Part shown: positions 45,441-54,206 of the stretch, in pieces | How positions within the stretch are numbered: position 1 is the first letter of the stretch | How the letters are laid out: each line of letters starts with the position of its first letter | Source: Nostoc desertorum CM1-VF14 | GTDB lineage: Bacteria > Cyanobacteriota > Cyanobacteriia > Cyanobacteriales > Nostocaceae | Length of the DNA stretch: 64,000 bases | Reading direction: 5' to 3' | Assembly: GCA_019359245.1 (NCBI GenBank) | Contig: JAHHHR010000029.1 | Location: forward strand, 38,086 to 102,085 | Made by a program: the position numbers and the translations under genes | The notes under the pieces: model-generated | The model's database searches: none | The model's input: the letters and a program-made list of their open reading frames with translations, nothing else | What the model was told of the DNA's origin: nothing

Positions 45441-45893
45441 TTATGCCACTATCAAATCAGTAGCTTGTATAAATCCTGCTTTGGCTACCAGAAATGATAG
45501 CGGCAGAGGGGTGGAGAATTGCTGAAGCTGTACTGACTCTTCACTGCGCCGTGTTTGCGTTGGGCAGAGGACTACTAACTTCTCCAATTCCAATAATACT
45601 GTTAGCGGCGACTCTAATAAAAGCTTGTAACCTTTTTGACGCAGATATAATATTTGCGCCACTTCCACAGCTTCGTAAGCATCTTTCCATTGCCATGTGC
45701 CAGACGCGGCAGTGCCTAGAAAGTAGCGATTCATCTGGTAAGAAACAGTTTTCGTAGAGAGAGGGCGATTATCTATTAAAACTTTTGCAAGCTCTTGAGC
45801 AACATTAATAACTGACTGCCCATAATCGATTACTGTTTGCAAATCGAATAAAGAACCTTGAGTGAAAAGTTGCTGTACCATTGCATCACTCAC
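45441..45893 (-). pseudogene. N-terminal part of the methyltransferase/strawberry-notch gene
   Basis: The frame starts MSDAMVQQLFTQGSLFDLQT and contains CPTQTRRSEESVQLQQFSTP, the conserved segment just before AdoMet motif I in plasmid/phage methyltransferase-helicases. It runs through AKAGFIQATDLI at 45450 and then picks up three foreign codons (VA and a stop) from the inserted element. Motif I continues at 40374. The stretch 45894-46223 upstream holds purine/pyrimidine short tandem repeats (45956-45985, 46127-46155) and no gene. Confidence 0.75.
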
Positions 45894-46223
45894 AATATTA
45901 TTTTTTCACTATTGCTATGGCGAAGCCTTTCTCTTATTAATAAATGAGGTAATTACCAAGGAAGGGGAAAGGGGGAAAGGGCACAGAATTTAGAACTTTT
46001 CCCACAAGGTATAAAGCCCCTGTCTTAATTGTGGAGAACAAAAAAAGAAGATTTTTGAGACACGTAGTGCAAGAACTTAGCAGCGTCTTTATTTGAAACA
46101 AGAGCTTTTAAGTTACTGGTTCCCTTTCCCCTTTGCCCTTTCCTCTTCTTCATTAGCCTCATTTGAACTTTTGAACCTTCCGACATTTATTCTTCGATAA
46201 TCAGCCGAGGCTTAAAAAGCGAA

Positions 46224-46670
46224 TTAACCCGCTTTACGCGGTCTACCTGGCTTGCGTTTGCCTGAAGAATTTACATCAGCCTTTTTAGTTTTCGGTGACT
46301 TGTTGGCAGAATTGTTAGCTTTATTGGAACGAGTAGTACGTTTTGGTTGTGGTGAAATTTCTTTAACTGGAGGCAGCAATCTCAATGTAGGGAATGAGAG
46401 AATAACTGCTTCGTTACTGGTGCGATGAACAGCTTCATCCTCTAGCGTCCAAGGATCTGGCAATTTCTCAAAAGTCATCGCTTGCGGTGTGATTACTTCT
46501 GATACTGATGGGATTGTAGGAGCGACTATATTTATATTACTAACTGAAACCAGATTACTAGCGTAAGCAGCCGATACAAATAGTCCGCTAATGAACTGGG
46601 ATATAACAAGAGTAACGAATGCCCAAAAGATAGTTACTATTGCCAAAGTGAGTAGAGATTGCATATCCAT
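46224..46670 (-). CDS. Small membrane protein with AT-hook-like tail
   Basis: 148 residues. One membrane segment (LLTLAIVTIFWAFVTLVISQ, continuing FISGLFVSAAYA) at the N-terminus; the rest is Ser/Pro/Lys-rich and ends GKRKPGRPRKAG, an AT-hook (GRPRK). This could tie DNA to the membrane. No family recognised. It diverges from the sigma factor gene across 370 bp of AT-rich DNA that holds a REP-like AGCGTAGCGTCTCT and probably both promoters. Confidence 0.55.
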   Translation of the reverse strand: MDMQSLLTLAIVTIFWAFVTLVISQFISGLFVSAAYASNLVSVSNINIVAPTIPSVSEVITPQAMTFEKLPDPWTLEDEAVHRTSNEAVILSFPTLRLLPPVKEISPQPKRTTRSNKANNSANKSPKTKKADVNSSGKRKPGRPRKAG

Positions 46671-47040
46671 GATTATTTCTCAACTAAGTATTTGTAATTT
46701 TCATCTAATCTACGCAAAGCGTTCTTAAGCCTTGTCCAAATGTGAAGCGAATTTGAACATATCCTCTCTTTAAGAGAAGACTTCACTCTAGAATTAGCGT
46801 AGCGTCTCTTTAATTTAAATCAGTTAAACTTCTTCGTTATTTTAAAGCTTATTTATAAAATAAACCAAAGTCTAGTATTTACCTATTTGAATTTTTCAAG
46901 TATCATATTTATAAATTTGTTTGACAAAGATAAATATTGAGTGAAGTCTATGGTTAAGATTTGATTTGTTAGCTAATTCTTTAGATAAGACATTCTATTC
47001 AAACGAAAAAGAAAAGTAGTCATCACAATTAATTGAAAGT

Positions 47041-47991
47041 ATGCCCAGCCTAACTACCGACTTAGTTCGCTCCTACCTCGAAGAAATCGGACGCTACCCT
47101 CTGCTAACTCCTGAGCAAGAAATTACAAATGCTAGGCTTGTGCAGCAGATGATGGCGATTGAAGAACAGCGTGCAAGCCTCGCACTTCAATTAAAGCGAC
47201 AACCAACTGCAAGAGAATTAGCTACCTCGCTTGAGCAAAGCGAAGCTGAAGTGGAGTCAATTCTTCATCAAGGGGAACGAGCAAAGCAGAAAATGGTGAC
47301 TGCTAACCTACGGCTAGTGGTTTCTGTTGCGAAAAAATACCAGAATCACAATTTGGAATTCTTAGATTTGATCCAAGAAGGGGCACTAGGTTTACAAAAG
47401 GGGATCGAAAAGTTTGATCCCAACCGAGGCTATAAACTATCAACCTACGTTTATTGGTGGATTAAGCAGTCAATTACACGGGCGATTGGAGAAAAGTCCC
47501 GCACTATCCGTCTGCCAATCCATATCAACGAGAAATTAAATAAAATCAGGAGAGTACAGCAGCAACTATCTCAATCTTTGGGTCGTCCTCCAGTTGTAGC
47601 AGAAATTGCCGAATCTTTAAATGTATTGCCCAATCAAATACGGGAATATCTTCAGGTTTCCCGCACTCCAGTCTCGCTAGAAATGCGAGTTGGGGATGAG
47701 CGTGAAACTGAACTAGCTGATATTTTACCGATGGATAATATTTCCCTAGATGAGCAAATAAGTCTTGAGCTTCTACACCAGGACTTGGCCAAGTTGCTGG
47801 CATTGCTCAATCCAAGGCAACGAGAAGTATTGACTCTACGTTTTGGATTGTCAGATAATCAGGAATTGACTTTGAGTCAAGTTGCAAAACGCCTAAATCT
47901 TAGTCGAGAAACAATTCGTAAAACTGAACATCAAGGTTTAAAAATTTTGCGCTCTCATCAAAACAAGATTAAAGACTATCTTCTTAATTAA
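47041..47991 (+). CDS. Group 2 sigma-70-family factor
   Basis: 316 residues. Region 1.2 DLVRSYLEEIGRYPLLTPEQ, region 2 (VTANLRLVVSVAKKYQ; FLDLIQEGALGLQKGIEKFD; STYVYWWIKQSITRAI), region 3 (RLPIHINEKLNKIRRVQQQL; VSLEMRVGDERETEL) and region 4 (LNPRQREVLTLRFGL; LTLSQVAKRLNLSRETIRKT) are complete. Length and lack of a long N-terminal region 1.1 fit the SigB/C/D/E group of cyanobacteria; plasmid-borne copies are known in Nostoc. It could direct expression of plasmid genes. It stands alone. Confidence 0.92.
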   Translation: MPSLTTDLVRSYLEEIGRYPLLTPEQEITNARLVQQMMAIEEQRASLALQLKRQPTARELATSLEQSEAEVESILHQGERAKQKMVTANLRLVVSVAKKYQNHNLEFLDLIQEGALGLQKGIEKFDPNRGYKLSTYVYWWIKQSITRAIGEKSRTIRLPIHINEKLNKIRRVQQQLSQSLGRPPVVAEIAESLNVLPNQIREYLQVSRTPVSLEMRVGDERETELADILPMDNISLDEQISLELLHQDLAKLLALLNPRQREVLTLRFGLSDNQELTLSQVAKRLNLSRETIRKTEHQGLKILRSHQNKIKDYLLN

Positions 47992-48119
47992 GATTAGCTA
48001 AGAGTTGTTGGACTTTAGTTTGATTTATATAAGTCGAACTCGCTACTCCAAAGGCTGGAAACAAGTAGTTCTGCTGTTAAAGATGCCTCCAATTGGCGCA
48101 CTCAGGAATGCGATCGCGT

Positions 48120-48402
48120 ATCCGTCATGAGTCGGTGGCGATGGCGTACCCGCAATGAACCGGTGGCATCGCCTCTGCTTAATCCCTGGTAAAAAACCAT
48201 CAGACTATCAGACCAAGTTGCAAGTTACAAGTCGCAAGTCGCAAGTATACCTACTACTGAAGTAGTGGGTTTGAAACAAGGACACTTTATGGAATGGCAC
48301 TACACATCAAGACATAATTCTTTTTTTGAAGTGGGCTTTTATTCTACAACTGAAGTTTTTTATCTTACTTCCGACTTGCGGCTTCCAACTTGCGACTTGT
48401 TT
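48120..48402. repeat. REP unit and inverted short tandem repeats
   Basis: CGGTGGCGATGGCGTACCCG and CCGGTGGCATCGCC form a REP-like unit at 48133-48172. AAGTTACAAGTCGCAAGTCG (48215 on) and its near reverse complement CGACTTGCGG...CAACTTGCGACTTG (48366-48402) can form a long stem with a 110-bp loop. The stretch 47992-48486 holds no gene. Confidence 0.55.
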
Positions 48403-48486
48403 TTATCACTGTTTAAATTAAATGATGCATGAATATATTGCTATCTAGAAACTATCCTTAGAAATAGAACACCGATTACAGAACCG

Positions 48487-48735
48487 ATGCCCAGTAAAAC
48501 AATTGATGTCCGAGAGTACACCGTCAGAGCGCATAAGCGGGAAATTCATACTCGCGTTTTCAACTTCGTATGTAAGCAGTGCGAACAACCCACACAACGA
48601 GAAACCTTTGGTGTTCGACCTCTATATTGCGAGAAATGCCGTCCGCCACAAGCACCCAAGAAATCAGTAGTCCCTCTCAAGAAGAGAAAACCCAGAGCTA
48701 TGACTTATAAGAGTGGTAAAGACATAGCCGGATGA
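48487..48735 (+). CDS. Small zinc-ribbon protein
   Basis: 82 residues. Two CxxC pairs (FVCKQCEQ and YCEKCRPP, 20 residues apart) form a zinc ribbon; the ends are basic ([16 protein letters not shown]). Small basic zinc-ribbon proteins like this are common on cyanobacterial replicons and may bind nucleic acid. No operon partner. Confidence 0.6.
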
Positions 48736-48901
48736 TTTGTTGTCTCAAGGTTTTGAGTGAGCGCACGAAAGTGAGTGAAGCACTGCGCTCATTCGCTCAA
48801 CCTAACTCAAATTGGTAAAAAGTAACTCTAATGTTTAGGAGTCATTCAGGAGGTGCAAACTGTGCAAATACCTCTGCACTTTAGCCATTTAAAAAATGTG
48901 A

Positions 48902-49630
48902 TCATGCAGAAGAAACTATTTCAAGAAGAAAATCCAAATTATCATTAGGATAATACTCTTGTTTTTCTTGCCCAAACTTGAATAAATATATCATTTTATT
49001 GCCAACCAATCTGATTGACGAATCTTCAATTTTTAACATTGTTCCTTCCGGCAAACCTACGACATAAATATCTGGATTTAAAAATAAGAACTCTTCGAGC
49101 CTTTGTTCTCTTGTTTCTCCATTGTGATTTGGGATTACTGCATTTGTATAGTGGGGGTTGATTTGAAAAGGAACTAAATTCAATCCTTGAAAACTTATCG
49201 GTTCAATTATTGGCATATCATTACTTGTTTTGATGGTAGGACAAGCAACATTAGAATCGGCGCTCCATCCGATATAAGGAGTTCCATTACTAACTTTATT
49301 TCTGATATCCTCAAGTAGCTTATTTTGGTGTAGGCAATGTATTAAATGAAAAGTGTTTCCGCCTCCAACTACTACAGCTTCTGCGTTTTTAATTAATTCA
49401 TGAGGATTTTCAACCAGATGAATAGCATCAACTTCATAACCTATATCTTGAAATACTTTTTCAACTTTTTCGGTATAGTGCTGATAAGTTGAAGTAACGG
49501 CTGCAAAGGGGATAAACACTATTTTATTGACAGAGCTTCCTAAAAACTTTTTAATTTCCTGACGGGGATAAAATAAGTATTCTTCACCGATATTTGTTGA
49601 ATTACTAAGTAATAACAATCTTTTTGACAT
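48902..49630 (-). CDS. pepE: Peptidase E-like (S51) serine dipeptidase
   Basis: 242 residues (E. coli PepE 229). The nucleophile elbow GWSADSNVACPTI (Ser123) matches GWSAGANVA of PepE with Gly changed to Asp after Ala. Other marks: VVVGGGNTFHLI and FQINPHYTNAV with the catalytic His. PepE cleaves Asp-X dipeptides in the cytoplasm. Cyanophycinase is a relative, but the length and motifs fit PepE better. It stands alone on a plasmid-like region, and its need there is unclear. Confidence 0.85.
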   Translation of the reverse strand: MSKRLLLLSNSTNIGEEYLFYPRQEIKKFLGSSVNKIVFIPFAAVTSTYQHYTEKVEKVFQDIGYEVDAIHLVENPHELIKNAEAVVVGGGNTFHLIHCLHQNKLLEDIRNKVSNGTPYIGWSADSNVACPTIKTSNDMPIIEPISFQGLNLVPFQINPHYTNAVIPNHNGETREQRLEEFLFLNPDIYVVGLPEGTMLKIEDSSIRLVGNKMIYLFKFGQEKQEYYPNDNLDFLLEIVSSA

Positions 49631-49741
49631 GATTTATTTCCTGTAGTTGTAATTATCTATACTGAAGAATGATCAAAGGAGGCAAGGAGGCAGGGGGAAC
49701 AACTGAGACTGAGCTTGTACTTTGTCCCAGTTCAAACTGTA

Positions 49742-50071
49742 TCAATATTGCTCAAGTTGACAGATAAAATCCAATATGAGTGATGTAAATTTCTCAGGAT
49801 ACCAGAGTTCCAGCACTTCTTGATAAGGCTCAGTAGAGATTCCCCAGCCGTGTAGCAATAGGATAGGGATTGAACTCGACTCCAAGCTACTTTGCTGATA
49901 AAAAATAGTGCAATCTTGTAAATCGACCCGATGATTAGTTAATTGGGATTTCAAAACCGCAACCTCATTCGCTATGACTTGGTAAATTACTTCTACTGTG
50001 ATGTAATAACCCAAGTTGCGGGTTATAAAATTCTGAATACTTTGTGACCATTGAGTGAAACAAATGCACAT
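49742..50071 (-). pseudogene. Alpha/beta hydrolase, internally deleted
   Basis: The first 80 residues include IPILLLHGWGISTEPYQEVL, the strand-3/HGxG oxyanion region of alpha/beta hydrolases. It is followed at once by WYPEKFTSLILDFICQLEQ, which looks like the C-terminal end of the same fold. The nucleophile elbow and acid/His regions are missing, so about 180 residues have been lost. Its upstream side adjoins the IS982-type element. Confidence 0.55.
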
Positions 50072-50089
50072 GAAAAATTGGCGGTGGCG

Positions 50090-51055
50090 TTATGGGCGAC
50101 CGAAAATTAGAGTCAAGCTAAGATCAGAGCATTAAATCATTGTAAGTATTAAAATTAACTGACTAAATAAATGCTTTTTGGAGAGTAAATGCCAAAATAA
50201 ATGCTTGAAGTTTCAGTAAAAACCCTGCCAAAGTACAAGCATGAATCGATTTAGGGAAATCACTTGTGATCTCACTAAAAACCGTTTCGATGTAATGCCG
50301 AGTATGTTGTTTAATATATTGATTCCAAGGTGGGTCTTGACGCTTGGAGTTCTTTTTCCGCATGACTTTTAAATAAATTTGACTGGTTTGTTCCAAGTCA
50401 TCTTCAACAGTGTAATCTGTATAGGCTGAATCTCCATAAACTTCACTGCCAAGTGGTAGATTTAAAGGTAACGCATTTAAGGCGCGGACATCACTGGCAC
50501 TACCAGGCATAAATACAAATTCAACGGGAATACCATTTTTGGTTGTCAATAACTGCACTCTAACGCCATAAAAGTAACGTTTTTTCGATGCTATATAGCC
50601 GCGATACTCCTCTGACTTGATTAATTTCACATTAAAGATCCGAATGTTGTCGCAGATGGGTACAGGGAATGAGTCTAAAAGATATTCAGTGGAATCACTA
50701 ATCTCTTTCAGGATCGTTCCCAATTGATGAAATAAATCGTTGATTAACATTGAGACACTGTGTAATCTCCGGTTAAATCGTGACTTTTCTAACATATTCC
50801 ATATCAAGCGATGGTCTTTCATATAGCTACAAGCTTTACTATGATTACCATTAAAGAACATCGCCGCTGTTATTGCAGTTGTAATAATTTCTGCGTCGTT
50901 CATAGCTCGACGACAATCTTCTTTGTGCCCAATCGCCTTTAACAAATCGTCCGTGATAGCATATATGGCAATTATTTCGTTTAGCATATAGCCCTCCTCA
51001 TTTTCTTCTTGGAGGGCATTTTATTGTTTAACTGTCCCGAAGCCATCGCCCATAA
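50090..51055 (-). mobile_element. IS982-family element (boundaries approximate)
   Basis: A 10-bp inverted match, TTATGGGCGA (50090-50099) and TCGCCCATAA (51046-51055), brackets the transposase and may mark the ends. No target duplication was found, so the limits are uncertain by tens of bases. Confidence 0.5.
50163..50987 (-). CDS. IS982-family transposase
   Basis: 274 residues. Catalytic Asp in YLLDSFPVPICDN, Asp in EVYGDSAYTDY and Glu in RHYIETVFSEITSDFPKSIH form the DDE triad of IS982. N-terminal part AITAAMFFNGNHSKACSYMK is typical of the family. Frame intact, so potentially active. Confidence 0.88.
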   Translation of the reverse strand: MLNEIIAIYAITDDLLKAIGHKEDCRRAMNDAEIITTAITAAMFFNGNHSKACSYMKDHRLIWNMLEKSRFNRRLHSVSMLINDLFHQLGTILKEISDSTEYLLDSFPVPICDNIRIFNVKLIKSEEYRGYIASKKRYFYGVRVQLLTTKNGIPVEFVFMPGSASDVRALNALPLNLPLGSEVYGDSAYTDYTVEDDLEQTSQIYLKVMRKKNSKRQDPPWNQYIKQHTRHYIETVFSEITSDFPKSIHACTLAGFLLKLQAFILAFTLQKAFI

Positions 51056-51351
51056 GAGTAACTAGCAACTTGGGTTAGTAGGCTTTCATGAGAAAGCATC
51101 TGTCGCCTAATGAAAGAAGAATTGGTATTACTGAATATGGAGAAATTGCCAGATCATATCCTGCAACTCTACAGCCTCCACATCGGCGTATCACCCATGT
51201 GGCATTGCCAACACCCTACTCTGCTTCCTCGCCCACTCGAACCAAACTTGTTAAGGCAAAATCTTCTTAGAGATAGATGTATAGGATTTGTAGTAGCACT
51301 TAATATTAGAAGCCATATAGTTTACTGCTAGTTGTATTGCAATAAACAACA

Positions 51352-54183
51352 GTGACGAAAAACTCTTCACGACAAGATAATGCTTTTGTTAATTTTGCTG
51401 ATGTAGCAGAAAGAGTAGCTGCTACATCAAAGCGTATTGAGAAAGCAGCAATTTTAGGCGAATATTTGACGAAGTTATCAGATGAAGACTTAGTGCTTGC
51501 TACACGGTACTTTGCCGGTTATATATTTCCCTTGCATGACCAACGCACTATCAATATTGGTGGAGCGACATTACTTAAAGCTATTACAACTGTAAGTGGA
51601 CAAGAAAAGTCAGTACTTCAACAACAGTTAGTCAAACTCGGAGATCCGGGTGATTTAGCTTTTAAGGTCTTGAGTTATGATTGGCAGCCTCAGCAAATTC
51701 AACCTTCACTGACCTTACAAAATTTATTAGAAAAATTAGAACGATTATCAATAGCCAAGGGGAGCAAGCAAAAAACCTCCCTTGTTACAGATTTACTAAA
51801 ATTAGCAACCCCGCTAGAAGCGAAATATATTGTCAAACTCTTAGCAGGTGATTTAAGAATTGGGCTAAAAGAAGGTGCGGTAGAAGATGCAATAGCACGT
51901 CTATTCCAAGTAGCAGTAGGCAAAGTGCAATGGGTGAATATGCTAACAGGTGATATTGGAGAAACAGCAATTCTTGCTCGTTACAAAGAGTTATCCTCAG
52001 CAAGAATGCGACTGTTTCATCCCATAAAATTCATGCTAGCTAGCCCTGTCACTGATTTAACCGAAGTGACAAAACAAATGCCTCAAGGATTTGCTGTAGA
52101 AGATAAATATGATGGGATTCGCGCCCAAGTTCATATCGCATCATACTTGCAACAGGAAAATTCGATTTTACACGGTAGTATTTATCACAATAAACGAGTT
52201 GCCTTGTTCTCACGGACTCTTGATGAAATCACACTCAGTTTTCCTGATTTAATTGAGCCACTGGCAGGATTAATAGCCCCATTAGGTATGAGTGAAGAGA
52301 ATGGCTTAATTTTAGATGGAGAAATCGTGCCAATCAAGTCCAAGCGGATTCTTCCATTTCAAGAATTACAAAAGCGGTTGGGACGTAAACAAGTTACAGA
52401 GGAATTGCTCAATAAGATTCCAGTAGCATTTATTGCTTACGATGTGCTGTATGCTCAAAACCGCGTCTTAATCAATGAACCCTTGGCTAAAAGGCGAGAA
52501 ATTCTTGAATCTCTAAATTTAGATACAGTTAAACTTCGACGTGGAACGCATCAACGATTTGCTGATATTACTAATTTAGATGCAGAATTTACAGCAGCTC
52601 GGGCGCGCGGTAATGAAGGGCTGATGGTAAAAGACCTGCAATCAACTTATAAACCAGGACGGCGTTTACGTGAGTGGTTAAAAATCAAACGAGCGATCGC
52701 TACTTTAGATGTTGTAGTGACATCTGCGGAAGTTGGTACTGGTAAACGTAGCCGATTTTTATCGGACTACACGTTTGCTGTGCGAAAAAGTGAAACAGAC
52801 CCAACATTATTAAACGTGGGTAAAGCATACTCCGGTTTGACAGATGCAGAAATTAGTGAACTTTCCAATTGGTTCAGCGCTCATACCTTGCAAGAATTAG
52901 AACATGGTAGGGTGTGCATAGTGGAACCAAAAATTGTCTTAGAAGTGACATTTGACCGAGTACAATCGTCCGAGCGACATTCAAGTGGTTATGCTCTGCG
53001 TTTTCCTCGGATCTTACGCATCAGAGATGATAAGCTAGCTGAAGAAATTGATACTCTGCAAACAGTACAGCGTTTATCTCAAATAGGCGAGTTGCCTGAA
53101 CCTACCAGCCAAGTAGCGGTAACTAATGCCCATACAGATGGAATGACATCAACTTCTTTAGAAGCGGCACAGGATGCATTCAAAGCTTTTATTGCACTTG
53201 TCAAACCAGATCAGCGACTAGTAATACTGCATGACTCAGATGCAGATGGGATTACTGCTGGTATAGTTTTACAATTAGCTTTACAGCGTGCTGGATTTAA
53301 AAAAGTAGAGCGAGTTGTACCCCAGCGCGAGCGTAATGCCTGGACAGATGCCAATAGAGCGCGAGTTCAAGCAACTGCACCAGAGTATTTGTTTGTGCTA
53401 GACCTTGGTAGTCAATCAGAACCTGTAATTGCTAACATTCCTACCTGCTTTATTGACCATCATCGTCCAGAGGGAGTACCACCAGGTGACACCCTCATTA
53501 GTGCTTATAACTGGGAACTGATTCCCAACACTTCTTTGTTAGTTTGGGAATTGTGTAAATGTATTACACAAGTATCAGATTTAGATTGGATTGCTGCTAT
53601 TGGCACTATTAGCGACTTAGGAGAGAAAGCTCCTTTTGAAATGCTAGCAATTGCTAAAACTAAGTACACTGCTAGATATCTCAAAGAAGCAACAGCACTT
53701 GTGAACGCAGCAAGGCGAGCAGCGGAATATAATCCAGAGGTAGCAGCAACAGCGTTACTTACTCACACTTCACCACGAGATTTAGTGAACTCGACTTCTC
53801 CATTAGTTGAACAATTACGTTCAGCAAGAGCGCAGGTAAAAGCAGCAATGGAACAAGCTAAAAAAGCTGCACCGAAATTTGCCGCTAATGTGGCATTAGT
53901 GCAAATCAATTCACCTTGTCAAATCCATCCATTAATCGCTCAAAGCTGGCGTACACGACTACCCAAGTACATCGTTATTGTCGCTAATTCCGGTTACATA
54001 AAAGAGCGGATCAACTTTAGCATCAGAACCGATTCCGGAATAAATCTGCTGGATTTTTTACAAAATGTCGGATTATCCGAAGGAGAAGGAAGCTATGGAC
54101 ATGGACACGACTTTGCTTCTGGAGGAAGCTTGCCGATGGAACGCTGGAATGAATTACTTAAAAAACTTGGGTTTAAGTATTGA
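51352..54183 (+). CDS. ATP-dependent DNA ligase fused to DHH-family phosphoesterase
   Basis: 943 residues from GTG. Residues 1-200 match the DNA-binding domain of archaeal/eukaryotic type I ligases. Residues 225-450 are the adenylation domain with Lys252 in VEDKYDGIRAQVH (motif I), LDGEIVPI, EGLMVKDLQSTYKPGRR (motif IV) and WLKIKRA (motif V); an OB-fold follows to 560. Residues 605-943 form a DHH-type domain: VILHDSDADGITAGIVL, LFVLDLGS, FIDHHRPEG (DHH 702-704) and GTISDLGEKAPF, with a C-terminal GSYGHGHDFASGGSLP. The family includes RecJ and oligonucleotide phosphodiesterases. All key residues are visible. A joint end-trimming and sealing enzyme for repair is the simplest reading. Confidence 0.85.
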   Translation: MTKNSSRQDNAFVNFADVAERVAATSKRIEKAAILGEYLTKLSDEDLVLATRYFAGYIFPLHDQRTINIGGATLLKAITTVSGQEKSVLQQQLVKLGDPGDLAFKVLSYDWQPQQIQPSLTLQNLLEKLERLSIAKGSKQKTSLVTDLLKLATPLEAKYIVKLLAGDLRIGLKEGAVEDAIARLFQVAVGKVQWVNMLTGDIGETAILARYKELSSARMRLFHPIKFMLASPVTDLTEVTKQMPQGFAVEDKYDGIRAQVHIASYLQQENSILHGSIYHNKRVALFSRTLDEITLSFPDLIEPLAGLIAPLGMSEENGLILDGEIVPIKSKRILPFQELQKRLGRKQVTEELLNKIPVAFIAYDVLYAQNRVLINEPLAKRREILESLNLDTVKLRRGTHQRFADITNLDAEFTAARARGNEGLMVKDLQSTYKPGRRLREWLKIKRAIATLDVVVTSAEVGTGKRSRFLSDYTFAVRKSETDPTLLNVGKAYSGLTDAEISELSNWFSAHTLQELEHGRVCIVEPKIVLEVTFDRVQSSERHSSGYALRFPRILRIRDDKLAEEIDTLQTVQRLSQIGELPEPTSQVAVTNAHTDGMTSTSLEAAQDAFKAFIALVKPDQRLVILHDSDADGITAGIVLQLALQRAGFKKVERVVPQRERNAWTDANRARVQATAPEYLFVLDLGSQSEPVIANIPTCFIDHHRPEGVPPGDTLISAYNWELIPNTSLLVWELCKCITQVSDLDWIAAIGTISDLGEKAPFEMLAIAKTKYTARYLKEATALVNAARRAAEYNPEVAATALLTHTSPRDLVNSTSPLVEQLRSARAQVKAAMEQAKKAAPKFAANVALVQINSPCQIHPLIAQSWRTRLPKYIVIVANSGYIKERINFSIRTDSGINLLDFLQNVGLSEGEGSYGHGHDFASGGSLPMERWNELLKKLGFKY

Positions 54184-54206
54184 AAGATAGCAGTTTGTTG
54201 AGTAAT

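Larger units (their letters stand above)
40375..45449 (-). mobile_element. Recombinase element inserted in the methyltransferase/helicase gene (about 3.85 kb plus a nested IS)
   Basis: Host-gene coding stops at ...QATDLI (codon 45450-45452) and resumes at LEPSAGTG (codon ending 40374); joined, they read TDLI-LEPSAGTG as in intact relatives. The DNA between is therefore foreign: a tyrosine recombinase (44148-45299), an XRE regulator (43768-44142), a zinc-finger recombinase-like protein (41854-43728) and a short frame cut by a 1218-bp IS. Without that IS and its 5-bp duplication the element is about 3,852 bp. Protein lengths (383, 124, 624) recall TnpA, TnpC and TnpB of Tn554 (about 361, 125, 630), though the gene order differs. 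No long terminal repeats are seen. Confidence 0.7.

Noticed and set aside
47546..47803. Minus-strand frame inside the sigma factor gene
   Set aside because: Shadow of conserved sigma region 3/4 codons; no independent support.
48215..48402. Tandem AAGTCGC repeats considered as a CRISPR or iteron origin
   Set aside because: Units are 7 bases without spacers and recur inverted; they fit the short tandem repeats common in these cyanobacteria.
51088..51331. Two overlapping short plus-strand frames before the ligase gene
   Set aside because: Composition is irregular, frames overlap each other, and no family or ribosome binding site supports either.
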